This document shows, in pieces, positions 9,085 through 18,118 of a DNA stretch of 64,000 bases; position 1 is the first letter of the stretch; each line of letters starts with the position of its first letter. The notes beneath the pieces are model-generated. The model was not told where the DNA came from. It did not search any database and worked only from the letters and a program-made list of their open reading frames with translations. Position numbers and translations under genes: made by a program. The DNA is from Coprenecus sp949297365 (lineage in GTDB: Bacteria; Bacteroidota; Bacteroidia; Bacteroidales; UBA932). Where the stretch lies: NCBI GenBank assembly GCA_963931055.1, contig OZ006987.1, positions 868,001-932,000 of the forward strand, given 5' to 3'.

Positions 9085-9236
9085 TATAATTACACCTTCC
9101 CATTATATATTTGTCCGATAATTGCAAAATTACCAATTTCAATTTATTTGACCGCATAAAAATTCTTTGCTGTATTCGTCGGCTATGTAGAAAATTTCAA
9201 TAACTTTGTCCTAAGTGATCATAGCGGTAAAAGTTT

Positions 9237-9244
9237 TATGTTTG
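9237..9244 (+). promoter_or_regulatory. Candidate -7 box for the lipoprotein gene
   Basis: TATGTTTG matches TAnnTTTG, 66 nt before the ATG at 9311; a second match TAACTTTG is at 9201-9208. The divergent spacer 9085-9310 shows no other feature. Confidence 0.4.
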
Positions 9245-9310
9245 TAGGACCACATTAAATTTAACTTTATTTCACGCTCACGTTAATTAACGGATTTAAA
9301 ACAAGATCTT

Positions 9311-10681
9311 ATGAAAAATTTAAAAATTATTACGGCTGTTACCCTTATCTTTCTGCTGTTTACAAGCTGCGATAAGGAGCCGAAACCAGAAATCATTTCT
9401 GAAGAGACACCTGCTCCTGAAATCATAATCACTACAGAAGCCCCATTAGCGATTAATGCCGACGGTGGAGAATACAGGCTTGAATACAAGATTAAGAATG
9501 CTTCTGAAGACGGAAAAATCTCTGCTAATGCCGGAGAATCAAACTGGATTTTCGATCTCAACTGTGACACTGACGGTGTTGTCTCATTCATTGCAAGTGC
9601 CAATGAAAACACTGATGAAAGATCAGCAGATATCACTGTTGTATATACTTACAACAACACTAAAACAATCAGTGCTTCAATCAATGTAGTTCAAAGTGCC
9701 ATTGAAATCAATTACGACTTCGAGATGGAAATACAGGACTTCTCCGGGTTCTATTACGGAAGCGACAACGGCATTAACGGAGAACTCAACTACTTTCTCA
9801 ACCTTTCCGATATAGGATATACGGAAGACGGATATTCCAAACCCAATGGAACATACTACCAGCTTGACGTATTCTCCGATCAAGAGCCTGCTAATATGGA
9901 AGCTATAACGCTGCCGGAAGGCATTTACACTCTCGGAGCTGCAGGCAAAACTGACGCAGGCACATTCACATGTGATTATTCCAATTTTTACATCACTGAC
10001 AATGAAGGCCTTACATCTCAGAAAATCAAATTCACCGAAGGCACTATCGAAGTTATCAAAAATGGAGATCTTTTCAGATATGATATAAAAATAGTTGATG
10101 AGAATGGAGACACCCATCATCTCACATACGAAGGAGACGCTGTCATAGAAAGCGGTCTGGCAGAAATGAGCAGTCCAACAACTCTGACAGAGGACTACGT
10201 TGTTTCTTTCACCGATGAGACCATCTGTTTCGCCATGAATTTTGGAGATATGTCCGGATTGGGGAATAATTCCTGGTTAATAGATATTTACCATTCTTCC
10301 ATGACTGGAGAAGAAGTGATGTTCCAGTGTTTTTCCGACATATCCGACAATGTCCCCGTCGGCAAATACACAGCTTCAGAAGATATGACCAGCGGAACAT
10401 TCCATCCCGGCCTTACAGACGGTTTCAATTTGTATTCATCCTGGTATCTCTACGCAATTGACGGATATCAAGGAGACAGATATGCGGCATTGGTCGACGG
10501 CTCCTTCGAGATAATAGACAATGGAGACGGAACACATACCATAACTTTTGACACCTACGATGCTGAATACAATAACATAACCGGTTCTTGGACCGGCGAG
10601 ATCAGCATTGACATCAGCAGCGTTTCCAGCCCGACGGCAATCCGGACAAATAAGGGATTCGTTGCCAAGAATACCAGATAA
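9311..10681 (+). CDS. Lipoprotein with BACON-like N-terminal domain, function unknown
   Basis: 456 aa. Signal peptide with lipobox LLFTSC (Cys at ~19). Residues ~45-125 resemble a BACON/Ig-like domain common in Bacteroidota surface proteins (APLAINADGGEYRLEYKI, SNWIFDLN, DERSADITVVYTYNN). The rest (~130-440) holds two rounds of a calycin-like beta-rich pattern (GTYYQLDVFSD, LPEGIYTLG, GTFTCDYSNFYITDN, ITFDTYDAEYNNITGSWTG). The gene is AT-richer than flanking genes and is followed by a strong terminator, so it is a single-gene unit. Probably anchored at the cell surface; ligand unknown. Confidence 0.7.
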   Translation: MKNLKIITAVTLIFLLFTSCDKEPKPEIISEETPAPEIIITTEAPLAINADGGEYRLEYKIKNASEDGKISANAGESNWIFDLNCDTDGVVSFIASANENTDERSADITVVYTYNNTKTISASINVVQSAIEINYDFEMEIQDFSGFYYGSDNGINGELNYFLNLSDIGYTEDGYSKPNGTYYQLDVFSDQEPANMEAITLPEGIYTLGAAGKTDAGTFTCDYSNFYITDNEGLTSQKIKFTEGTIEVIKNGDLFRYDIKIVDENGDTHHLTYEGDAVIESGLAEMSSPTTLTEDYVVSFTDETICFAMNFGDMSGLGNNSWLIDIYHSSMTGEEVMFQCFSDISDNVPVGKYTASEDMTSGTFHPGLTDGFNLYSSWYLYAIDGYQGDRYAALVDGSFEIIDNGDGTHTITFDTYDAEYNNITGSWTGEISIDISSVSSPTAIRTNKGFVAKNTR

Positions 10682-10711
10682 CGTTAACCGATATTGAGTA
10701 TTTGAGATTAC

Positions 10712-10747
10712 AGACAGTGACTGATGATTTTCAGTCATTGTCTTTTT
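10712..10747 (+). terminator. Rho-independent terminator
   Basis: A 13-bp stem (10712-10724 with 10731-10743, one G-U pair), 6-nt loop, then a T-rich tail TTTTATT. It closes the lipoprotein transcript and insulates the next gene. Confidence 0.85.
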
Positions 10748-10832
10748 ATTGTTATCTCATTGTCATTTTTACATAAATTCGCAACACAAATACGAAAAAG
10801 TACTTTGTCAATTTTTACAATTTCATAAAGAC

Positions 10833-13286
10833 ATGACATTGGAAAGTTTGTTCGAGAGACAAATGGGTCTTTGGCCGGAGGCGGCGCGGAGGTACCGCGA
10901 GCTGCAGAATATCGAAACTAAGGAAATAGACCTCGGCGGGATGCCCGTCAGGATACAGTTCAACCCGGCCCGGGCCGTCTCGACCCTGGCCCGCACCGAT
11001 GCCGCCGCGATAAAGGCCCGGTCCTGCTTCCTGTGCCGGGACAACCGTCCGGCGCAGCAGGAGGCCCTGCCCTTCGAGGGCTGTGACGGCCGCCGCTACG
11101 AGGTGCTGGTCAACCCCTTCCCCATTTTCCCCGAGCACTACACCGTCCCGGCCGTGGAGCACACGCCCCAACGCATAACCGTCCGCTTTCCCGACATGCT
11201 GCGCCTGGCTGAGGCCTTCCCCGACATGGTGGTCTTCTACAACGGCCCGGAGAGCGGAGCCAGCGCCCCCGACCATTTCCATTTCCAGATGGGCTGCAGG
11301 GGGTTCCTGCCCGTCGAGACGCATTTTGACCGGCTGAGACCAGTGACAGTCATGAGACCGGGCCGCGCAAGCATTGCCGTAACCTCGGGCTACATTCCCG
11401 GGCTGCCGATGATTACCGCTCCGGACAGGGCTTCCGCGACCGCCGCATTCCTCCGGGTGCTCCGTTCCCTGCCCGTCAGTCCGGCCACCGGCGAGCCGCA
11501 GCTCAATATCCTCTGCTGGAGGGACACTCTCTTCCGCACCCTCGTCATTCCGCGCAAGGCCCACCGCCCTTCCTGCTACTTCGCCCCGGAAGACAGGGCC
11601 GTGCGCATCAGTCCCGCCTCGGTTGACCTAGGAGGGGTGTTCATCGTTCCGGTGGAGGAGGATTTCCGGAGGGTCAATGCGCAGGTGCTCAGGACCGTCA
11701 TCGATGAGACCGTCGATACTTCCTGGCAGCCGGTCATCGACGTGGGGCTGCTCACCGCTCCGGAGCTGCTGGTCAGGTTCAATCAGCCGTTCACAGGTCC
11801 GGACTCCCGGGAAGGTGGCATCTGCGGAGAACAGGCATTTACCCTCGCGGACGGGATGGTGGAATGGAACGGGAAACGCTATGGACGACTGGAATTCAGA
11901 CCTGCGGACAGTGCTCCAGAAGAGGAGGATTCCCGGGGCATCACCCTGCACAAGGTCAGGATAGGGATCAATTTCCACTGGGAGCGGGAAGAGGATCAAA
12001 TGTTCTCCGGCGGGCTGACCATTCTACCCTCGGAGGAGGGGCTTGTGGCCATAAACAGCGTGCTGACAGAAGATTATCTGCTGAGCGTAATCTCCTCGGA
12101 GATGAACGGAGACGCACCGGAGGAGTTCCTCAAGGCCCATGCCGTCATCTCGCGGTCGTGGCTGCTGGCACGGCCTACGCTCGGAGGCGGGGACAATGCT
12201 AACGGTTCTGAGGGATCGTGCCACTCTGCCGCCGTGAATGGAGACAATCCCGACAGTACGGAATCCCCGGGGAACGGACATTCCGGGCAGGGAATTTCCG
12301 CACCGGGTTCCTTTGAGAATGACCGCATCATCCGCTGGTACGACCGGGAGGACCATTCGCTCTTCGATGTATGCGCCGACGACCATTGTCAGAGATACCA
12401 GGGGCAGCTCCGGGCTGGAAACGCCAACATCCGGCGGGCCATCGAGGCTACCCGGGGACTGGTGCTGACCGACGGGCCGGACGGAGCCATCTGCGATACC
12501 CGCTTCTCCAAATGCTGCGGAGGAGTCTCCGAGCGGTTCTCCGCCTGCTGGGCCGACGAGGACTACGCCTATCTGCAGCCCGTGCGGGACTATGCCGCTG
12601 ATGACGGCACGCCAGTCACCGTCGGCACTGTCGCAGCCGAAAGCACATGCTCCAAGCCCAGTTTCCCGGCAGCCAGTCCTACACATAGAAACACCGTCGG
12701 CATTATCCCGGACCTTTCCGACGAACAGAATGCCCGCGAGTGGATATTGTCCTCGCCCAAGGCCTTCTGCAACACCTCTGACCCGGCCCTGCTCTCCACC
12801 GTCCTGAACTCCTACGATCAGGAGACCGCCGATTTCTACCGCTGGAGAGTCGAATACACGCAGGAGGAACTGAGCGACCTGCTTCGCCGCCGATCCGGCA
12901 TTGACTTCGGTTCAGTGCTGGAACTCAGGCCGCTGCGCCGAGGGGCATCCGGACGCATCATCGAGCTGCTCATCCGGGGTACGCTGCACACCGTCACCGT
13001 CGGCAAGGAACTCGAGATACGCCGATGGCTGTCCGAATCGCACCTGTACAGCTCGGCCTTTGTCGTGGACACCGTCTACGCCGAGCCTGCTTCTGACGGC
13101 CAGGACATTCGGCCCGACATAAACGCTCCGGCCATTCCGACCGGATTCATCCTCCACGGTGCCGGATGGGGACACGGCGTAGGACTGTGCCAGATCGGAG
13201 CCGCCGCCATGAGCGCCCGCGGCTGCACCTTCGACCGCATCCTCGCCCACTACTTCCGCGGCTCCTGCCTCACCCGCCTCTACTGA
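10833..13286 (+). CDS. DUF4922-SpoIID fusion protein
   Basis: 817 aa from ATG 10833 (the frame is open upstream but not conserved-looking). N-terminal ~1-320 is DUF4922, a HIT/galactose-1-P-uridylyltransferase-like fold: SCFLCRDNRPAQQ, VNPFPIFPEHYTV and the histidine motif DHFHFQ at ~147. Residues ~400-817 are a SpoIID/LytB domain: EDYLLSVISSEMNGDAPEEF (~413), CDTRFSKCCGG, and GWGHGVGLCQIGAAAMSARG (~778). SpoIID is a lytic transglycosylase acting on denuded peptidoglycan. No signal peptide is visible, so how a nucleotide-sugar-type module and a wall hydrolase share a compartment is unclear. Single-gene unit after a terminator. Confidence 0.8.
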   Translation: MTLESLFERQMGLWPEAARRYRELQNIETKEIDLGGMPVRIQFNPARAVSTLARTDAAAIKARSCFLCRDNRPAQQEALPFEGCDGRRYEVLVNPFPIFPEHYTVPAVEHTPQRITVRFPDMLRLAEAFPDMVVFYNGPESGASAPDHFHFQMGCRGFLPVETHFDRLRPVTVMRPGRASIAVTSGYIPGLPMITAPDRASATAAFLRVLRSLPVSPATGEPQLNILCWRDTLFRTLVIPRKAHRPSCYFAPEDRAVRISPASVDLGGVFIVPVEEDFRRVNAQVLRTVIDETVDTSWQPVIDVGLLTAPELLVRFNQPFTGPDSREGGICGEQAFTLADGMVEWNGKRYGRLEFRPADSAPEEEDSRGITLHKVRIGINFHWEREEDQMFSGGLTILPSEEGLVAINSVLTEDYLLSVISSEMNGDAPEEFLKAHAVISRSWLLARPTLGGGDNANGSEGSCHSAAVNGDNPDSTESPGNGHSGQGISAPGSFENDRIIRWYDREDHSLFDVCADDHCQRYQGQLRAGNANIRRAIEATRGLVLTDGPDGAICDTRFSKCCGGVSERFSACWADEDYAYLQPVRDYAADDGTPVTVGTVAAESTCSKPSFPAASPTHRNTVGIIPDLSDEQNAREWILSSPKAFCNTSDPALLSTVLNSYDQETADFYRWRVEYTQEELSDLLRRRSGIDFGSVLELRPLRRGASGRIIELLIRGTLHTVTVGKELEIRRWLSESHLYSSAFVVDTVYAEPASDGQDIRPDINAPAIPTGFILHGAGWGHGVGLCQIGAAAMSARGCTFDRILAHYFRGSCLTRLY

Positions 13287-14303
13287 CCCTCTCCACTGCC
13301 CTACCCTGTCCTACCTCGCCGTCTTCCTCCACCTTCCGAAGGTGAGCATTTTCCCGCCGTTTCCGTTTCTCCTTCCCAAGGTGAGCAGCAATATGGACTG
13401 TGTAACGGTAAGCAAAGAAACGGCTCATTTTCATAACATACTGGAATACTAGCACATAGAGACACAACGAGTTCTTTTCGGCCGTACTCATACCTGCCGG
13501 AAGCACACGGTACTCCTACAAGCAACTGATTTTCCGACACATACGATTCAACCCCGCGTCAGTACTTACGGTTACTTTGCGCTCGTTCAAGAGGAAGTAG
13601 GCGTACCACTGTCTGTAGTTGCCCAAAAAGGTTGCCCTAAAGACGTTTTGGGTTTTACTGTCGGTGTGGAGCCTCTGCACAGCAAATTAATTTGCATGAT
13701 TGTCAGCAAAGATACCCCTAAGACAGTCCTAGAGAATGTGCGCTTTCATGCCCCTTGCTTTTGTGTCCAATCTTTTTGGCGCACTTCACTCAACCGTATG
13801 CACGCGCATCCTTGATTATTGTAATTATTTGACAATCAATACATAGCAATTTAAATAAATGGATTACAACACTTCACAGAGCGACGAAATCCATTCGCCG
13901 TATTGATAAGTTATTGAGAATAAGCACAATACATCAAGAGTAGATGCTCGCACATTCCGTAAATGCACCGATGCTAGATGTCGTAGGTGACGGGGTAGCG
14001 CGTAGGCAGGCGGGGAGAAAAGACTTGCCGCCCTCGGCCTGGTCTTTTCGACCGCCTGCCTCCAACGCTGTCAGAGGAATGAGCGGGGTATGCGGATTCG
14101 CCTGGTGAAAAGTGCCCGGAATGGTTCACTTTCCCGGTGGGGCCTGAGAGGATGGCCGCATGGGTGGAGACCTGTCCTCTGTCGTTTTTAAGAAGTTCCT
14201 GATAACTAAGCGAATACAAAACAGCGCGGAGGATAGGGGTACCCGAAAACCGTCAAAATACCCGGAATCCGCCACCCCTATCCTCAGAGCATTTCGCCTC
14301 CAC
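13287..14303. other. Long non-coding or decayed region
   Basis: About 1 kb with no convincing gene. It holds copy B of a dispersed element and a stretch (about 13565-13680, minus strand) that translates to a plausible peptide FRATFLGNYRQWYAYFLLNE without start or recognisable family, probably an old gene remnant. 13800-13960 is AT-rich and empty. 13980-14303 is open in several frames but shows only biased, repeat-like composition. Confidence 0.5.
13400..13512 (-). repeat. Dispersed element, copy B
   Basis: Reverse-orientation counterpart of 5958-6068. On the minus strand it reads LPAGMSTAEKNSLCLYVLVF followed by QYVMKMSRFFAYRYTV from a GTG at 13506, and the frame stays open to 13270. Conservation of the reading pattern between the copies suggests coding origin. 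Family unknown. Confidence 0.5.
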
Positions 14304-14665
14304 ATGCCACAACGGCACCGAATCGCGGGTTTTGCTGCCGTTGCGGAAAGGACTGGGCAAAGCAATGCCACTCAGAAGGCCTGTAGTGAGGGGGCTGCTG
14401 GAAAGGGCATGCCACAACGGCACCGAATCGCGGGTTTTGCTGCCGTTGCGGAAAGGGCTGGGCAAGGCAATGCCACTCAGAAGGCCTGTAGTGAGGGGGC
14501 TGCTGGAAAGGGCATGCCACAACGGCACCGAATCGCGGGTTTTGCTGCCGTTGCGGAAAGGGCTGGGCAAGGCAATGCCACTCAGAAGGCCTGTAGTGAG
14601 GGGGCTGCTGGAAAGGGCATGCCACAACGGCACCGAATCGCGGGTTTTGCTGCCGTTGCGGAAAG
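14304..14665 (+). repeat. 105-bp tandem repeat, ~3.4 copies
   Basis: Units start at 14304, 14409, 14514 and 14619; the fourth is cut after ~47 bp, 31 bp before the transporter ATG. Copies differ at only a few positions (for example AAAGGACTGG/AAAGCAAT against AAAGGGCTGG/AAGGCAAT in the first). Each unit contains an inverted repeat CC(A/G)CAACGGCA ... TGCCGTTGCGG with an 18-nt loop. Because 105 is a multiple of three, long spurious frames run through it on both strands. Confidence 0.92.
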
Positions 14666-14695
14666 ATGAGGCGGAAGTTTATGTATCTTTACGGC

Positions 14696-16012
14696 ATGAA
14701 AAGCAAGAGAATACCGCCGATGGCGTGGATTCCGACCCTGTATGTGGCGGAAGGGCTGCCTTACGTGGCAGTGAACACGCTGTCGGTCATCATGTACAAG
14801 AATCTCGGGATGTCGAACACCGACATCGCCTTCTATACCGGGTGGCTGTATCTGCCGTGGGTTATCAAGCCGTTCTGGAGCCCGTTTGTGGATATCATCA
14901 GGACCAAACGCTGGTGGACGGTGACGACACAGTTCATTATCGGAGCAGCGTTTGCGGCCATCGCACTGACCCTGCCGCTGGACAGTTACGTGGTGATGTC
15001 ACTGGCTGTGTTCTGGCTGATCGGATTTGCGTCGGCCACGCACGACATAGCGGCGGACGGATACTACATGCTGGCACTGGACTCCTCGGACCAGTCGCTG
15101 TACGTGGGGATACGCAGCGCGTTCTACCGGCTGGCGACCATCATCGGGCAGGGCGGAGTCGTGATGGCAGCCGGATGGATGGAAACGGCTTTCGGGAATG
15201 TGCCCCGGGCATGGGCGGTTACCTTCCTGATACTATCGGCGCTGTTCCTGCTCATCGCATTTTACCATTCGCGGATATTGCCCAGGCCGGCGGAGGACAG
15301 GCCCTCCGGAGCAATGCCCGGCAAACCCGCATCCGGTCACAGCACCGCCCGCATCCTACGCGAGTTCATCGGTACATTCGGCTCCTTTTTCCGGAAAAAG
15401 GACGTATGGATAGCTGTCACATTTATCCTCCTGTACCGCTTTCCCGAAGCCCAACTGGTGAAAATGATAAACCCCTTCCTGCTCGATCCGGCATCGGAAG
15501 GCGGCCTCGGTCTCAGTACCGCCCAGGTCGGTCTGGTCTACGGCACCATCGGCATCATCGGCCTTACCCTCGGCGGCATACTCGGCGGAGTACTCGTATC
15601 CCGTTACGGTCTCAAACGCTGTCTCTGGCCCATGGCCCTGGCCCTCACCCTGCCCTGCGGAGTATTCTGCTGGATGAGCATGGCCCAGCCCGACCCCGCC
15701 TCAGCCCTCAATCTCATCCTGATCAATGCCTGCGTCTTCATCGAGCAGTTCGGCTACGGTGTCGGATTCACCTCATTCATGCTGTACATGATGTATTTCG
15801 CCGAAGGTCCCAGCAAGACTTCCCACTACGCGATATGCACCGCCTTCATGGCCCTCGGCATGATGATTCCGGGCATGTTCGCAGGCGCCCTGCAGGAATG
15901 GATGGGCTACACCGGCTTCTTCTGGTGGATCATGGGCTGCTGCCTCGTCACCCTCGCCGTCACCGCACTCATCAAGGTCGATCCGTCCTTTGGCCGCAAA
16001 AGTCAGACATAA
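14696..16012 (+). CDS. AmpG-like MFS permease (muropeptide transporter type)
   Basis: 438 aa from ATG 14696; an ATG at 14666 falls at the end of the repeat array. About 12 hydrophobic segments. The opening WIPTLYVAEGLPYVAVNTLS and the second motif WLYLPWVIKPFWSPFVD, then SATHDIAADGYYM, are hallmarks of the AmpG/PAT branch of the MFS, which imports anhydromuropeptides for cell-wall recycling. That fits the NamZ-type muramidase gene two positions downstream, though substrate is inferred. A box TATCTTTA ends 4 nt before the ATG. Next gene starts 59 bp after the stop. Confidence 0.75.
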   Translation: MKSKRIPPMAWIPTLYVAEGLPYVAVNTLSVIMYKNLGMSNTDIAFYTGWLYLPWVIKPFWSPFVDIIRTKRWWTVTTQFIIGAAFAAIALTLPLDSYVVMSLAVFWLIGFASATHDIAADGYYMLALDSSDQSLYVGIRSAFYRLATIIGQGGVVMAAGWMETAFGNVPRAWAVTFLILSALFLLIAFYHSRILPRPAEDRPSGAMPGKPASGHSTARILREFIGTFGSFFRKKDVWIAVTFILLYRFPEAQLVKMINPFLLDPASEGGLGLSTAQVGLVYGTIGIIGLTLGGILGGVLVSRYGLKRCLWPMALALTLPCGVFCWMSMAQPDPASALNLILINACVFIEQFGYGVGFTSFMLYMMYFAEGPSKTSHYAICTAFMALGMMIPGMFAGALQEWMGYTGFFWWIMGCCLVTLAVTALIKVDPSFGRKSQT

Positions 16013-16036
16013 AAACGGTTCACTTTCCCCAAGAAG

Positions 16037-16067
16037 TTTGAAAAATACCAAACAGTTTCTAACTTTG
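16037..16067 (+). promoter_or_regulatory. Consensus Bacteroidota promoter placed directly on the antiporter start
   Basis: TTTG (16037-16040), 19-nt spacer, TAACTTTG (16060-16067): an exact match to the primary-sigma consensus. The ATG at 16072 begins 4 nt after the -7 box, where transcription itself is expected to begin, so the mRNA would have little or no leader. Confidence 0.8.
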
Positions 16068-16071
16068 TAGG

Positions 16072-18108
16072 ATGAAGTGGATTGACCTTAACCTGCCGAT
16101 AACGGATCCCACGTGGATCTTCCTGATCGTACTGATGATCATCCTGTTCGCCCCGCTGCTGTTCAACCGACTGCGGATACCCAACATCATCGGGATGATA
16201 CTGGCGGGCGTGCTTATCGGCGAGCACGGACTCAATCTGCTGGCCAGGGACAGCAGCTTCGAGCTGTTCGGCAACGTAGGTCTGTACTACATCATGTTCC
16301 TGGCCGGTCTGGAGATCAACATGAGCGACTTCAAGCGCAACCGCAGGAAAGCCGCTGTCCTGGGCCTGCTGGCATTCCTGATTCCCATCTCGATAGGGTT
16401 CATAGTCAACACGACGCTGCTCAAGTACAGTGTCGTCACATCCATCCTGCTGGCCAGCATGTACGCCTCCTATACTCTCATATCCTATCCTATCGTGCTG
16501 AGGCTCGGAGTGTCCCGCCAGAGAAGCGTCAGCATCGCAGTAGGCGCGACAGCCGTCACCGACACGCTGACCCTGCTGGTACTGGCCGTCATCAGCGGCA
16601 TCTATCAGGGCGGCACGGGACAGATGTACTGGATAGGCCTGGCCATTAAGGTCGTACTGACAGGCGCCCTCATCATGTACGCGGTACCCCGCATCGCCCG
16701 CTGGTTCTTCCGCAAGTACGAAGACACCATCATGCAGTTCATCTTCGTGATGGTCCTGCTGTTCGCGTCAGCCGGACTGATGGAGATAGCCGGACTTGAA
16801 GGCATACTCGGAGCATTCCTCGCCGGCATACTGCTCAACAGACTCATACCCAACATCTCCCCGCTGAAGAACCACATAGAGTTCGTCGGCAACGCCCTGT
16901 TCATCCCGTTCTTCCTGATAGGCGTAGGAATGCTGATAGACCTCCGGGTAATCTTCGGACACGGGGATGCGCTGAAGGTAGCCGCCGTGATGACAGCCAC
17001 GGCCATCACCGGCAAATGGCTGGCCAGCTTCGTCACCCAGAAGAGCTTCCGCATGTCGCGGACAGAGCGGCGGCTGATGTTCGGACTGAGCACCTCGCAG
17101 GCCGCCGCCACCCTGGCAGCCGCGCTCATCGGTCACGGCATCATCCTGCCTGACGGCAGTCGCCTGCTGAGCGACGACGTGCTCAACGGCACCATCCTGC
17201 TCATACTGGTCACCTGCATCGTAAGCTCGCTGACCACCCAGAGCGCGGCCAGAAAGACCGCCGTTGAGCAGCCGGCCGACAACGCATCCGACTCCGGTCA
17301 GGAAAAGATCCTGATACCGGTCGCCAATCCGGACACTGTCAGGGACATGGTCTGCTTCTCACTGGCGATACGCAACCCCAATATAAAAGACAACGTACAC
17401 GCACTCAGCATCATATACGACAGCGACAACCCCCAGGCCGTCTCCACAGGTGCCCGCAACCTGGAAACGGCCGCCAAGATAGCCGCCTCGGCCCATGTGG
17501 ACCTCAAGAAGATAAGCCGCTACGACATCAACATCGCATCCGGCATCATCCACACTGTCAAGGAGCAGAACATCACCAGCCTGATTGTCGGACTGCGAAG
17601 GGACTCGGACATCAAGAGCTACATTATCGGCAATCTGGCCACCAACCTGCTCCGCAGTCTCTGCTGCGAGATTATGGTCACACGACTGACCGTACCGGTC
17701 AACACCCTGGGCAGGATCATCATAGCCGTGCCACCCAAGGCCGAATACGAGCCTGGATTCCGGAAATGGGTGGAGCATTTCGGCCGTCTTGGCAACTCCC
17801 TGGAGCGCCGTCTGGACTTCTTCGCCACCGACAGCACTATCTCCGTACTCCAGCCCCTGATGATGGAGGAGTTCAAAAGCACAGAGGCTTCTTTCCAGAG
17901 CATGGAGAGTTTCGACAGTCTTCCGTCGCTGATATCAAAGGCCGGCAGCGACAGCCTGATCGCCGTCATTAGCGCACGGCAGGGCTCCATCTCCTACGAC
18001 AGCTCCTTCGAGCGTCTGCCCAAGATGCTGGGCAAGGATTTCACCGAGTCCAGCCTCATCCTGCTCTATCCCGAAAAATACGACGAATCAGGCCACAGCC
18101 TCAATTAA
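16072..18108 (+). CDS. Kef/CPA2-type cation:proton antiporter with C-terminal UspA-like domains
   Basis: 678 aa. Residues ~10-395 form the Na+/H+ exchanger fold: RIPNIIGMILAGVLIGEHGL, FLAGLEINMSDFKRN, VSRQRSVSIAVGATAVTDTL, GAFLAGILLNRLIP, FLIGVGMLIDLRVI and GLSTSQAAATLAAALIGHG. Residues ~405-670 are cytoplasmic and resemble two UspA-type nucleotide-binding domains (EKILIPVANPDTVRDMVCFS, SLIVGLRRDSDIKSYIIGNL). CPA2 members exchange K+ or Na+ for H+ at the inner membrane. Start fixed by the promoter that abuts it. Ends 10 bp before the NamZ-type gene. Confidence 0.85.
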   Translation: MKWIDLNLPITDPTWIFLIVLMIILFAPLLFNRLRIPNIIGMILAGVLIGEHGLNLLARDSSFELFGNVGLYYIMFLAGLEINMSDFKRNRRKAAVLGLLAFLIPISIGFIVNTTLLKYSVVTSILLASMYASYTLISYPIVLRLGVSRQRSVSIAVGATAVTDTLTLLVLAVISGIYQGGTGQMYWIGLAIKVVLTGALIMYAVPRIARWFFRKYEDTIMQFIFVMVLLFASAGLMEIAGLEGILGAFLAGILLNRLIPNISPLKNHIEFVGNALFIPFFLIGVGMLIDLRVIFGHGDALKVAAVMTATAITGKWLASFVTQKSFRMSRTERRLMFGLSTSQAAATLAAALIGHGIILPDGSRLLSDDVLNGTILLILVTCIVSSLTTQSAARKTAVEQPADNASDSGQEKILIPVANPDTVRDMVCFSLAIRNPNIKDNVHALSIIYDSDNPQAVSTGARNLETAAKIAASAHVDLKKISRYDINIASGIIHTVKEQNITSLIVGLRRDSDIKSYIIGNLATNLLRSLCCEIMVTRLTVPVNTLGRIIIAVPPKAEYEPGFRKWVEHFGRLGNSLERRLDFFATDSTISVLQPLMMEEFKSTEASFQSMESFDSLPSLISKAGSDSLIAVISARQGSISYDSSFERLPKMLGKDFTESSLILLYPEKYDESGHSLN

Positions 18109-18118
18109 TATCATGATT

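Noticed and set aside
6505..9159. Long plus-strand open frame of 884 codons
   Set aside because: Antisense shadow of the uvrA2-like gene; its translation has no domain and the minus frame carries all UvrA motifs.
13565..13680. Short peptide FRATFLGNYRQWYAYFLLNE as a gene
   Set aside because: Open only for a short stretch with no start, ribosome site or family match; at most a remnant.
14304..14665. CRISPR array
   Set aside because: The whole unit, not just a short repeat, is conserved and there are no unique spacers; no cas genes nearby.
14160..14669. Repetitive proteins encoded on both strands
   Set aside because: Created by a 105-bp (multiple of three) tandem repeat; no ribosome site, start or domain supports coding.
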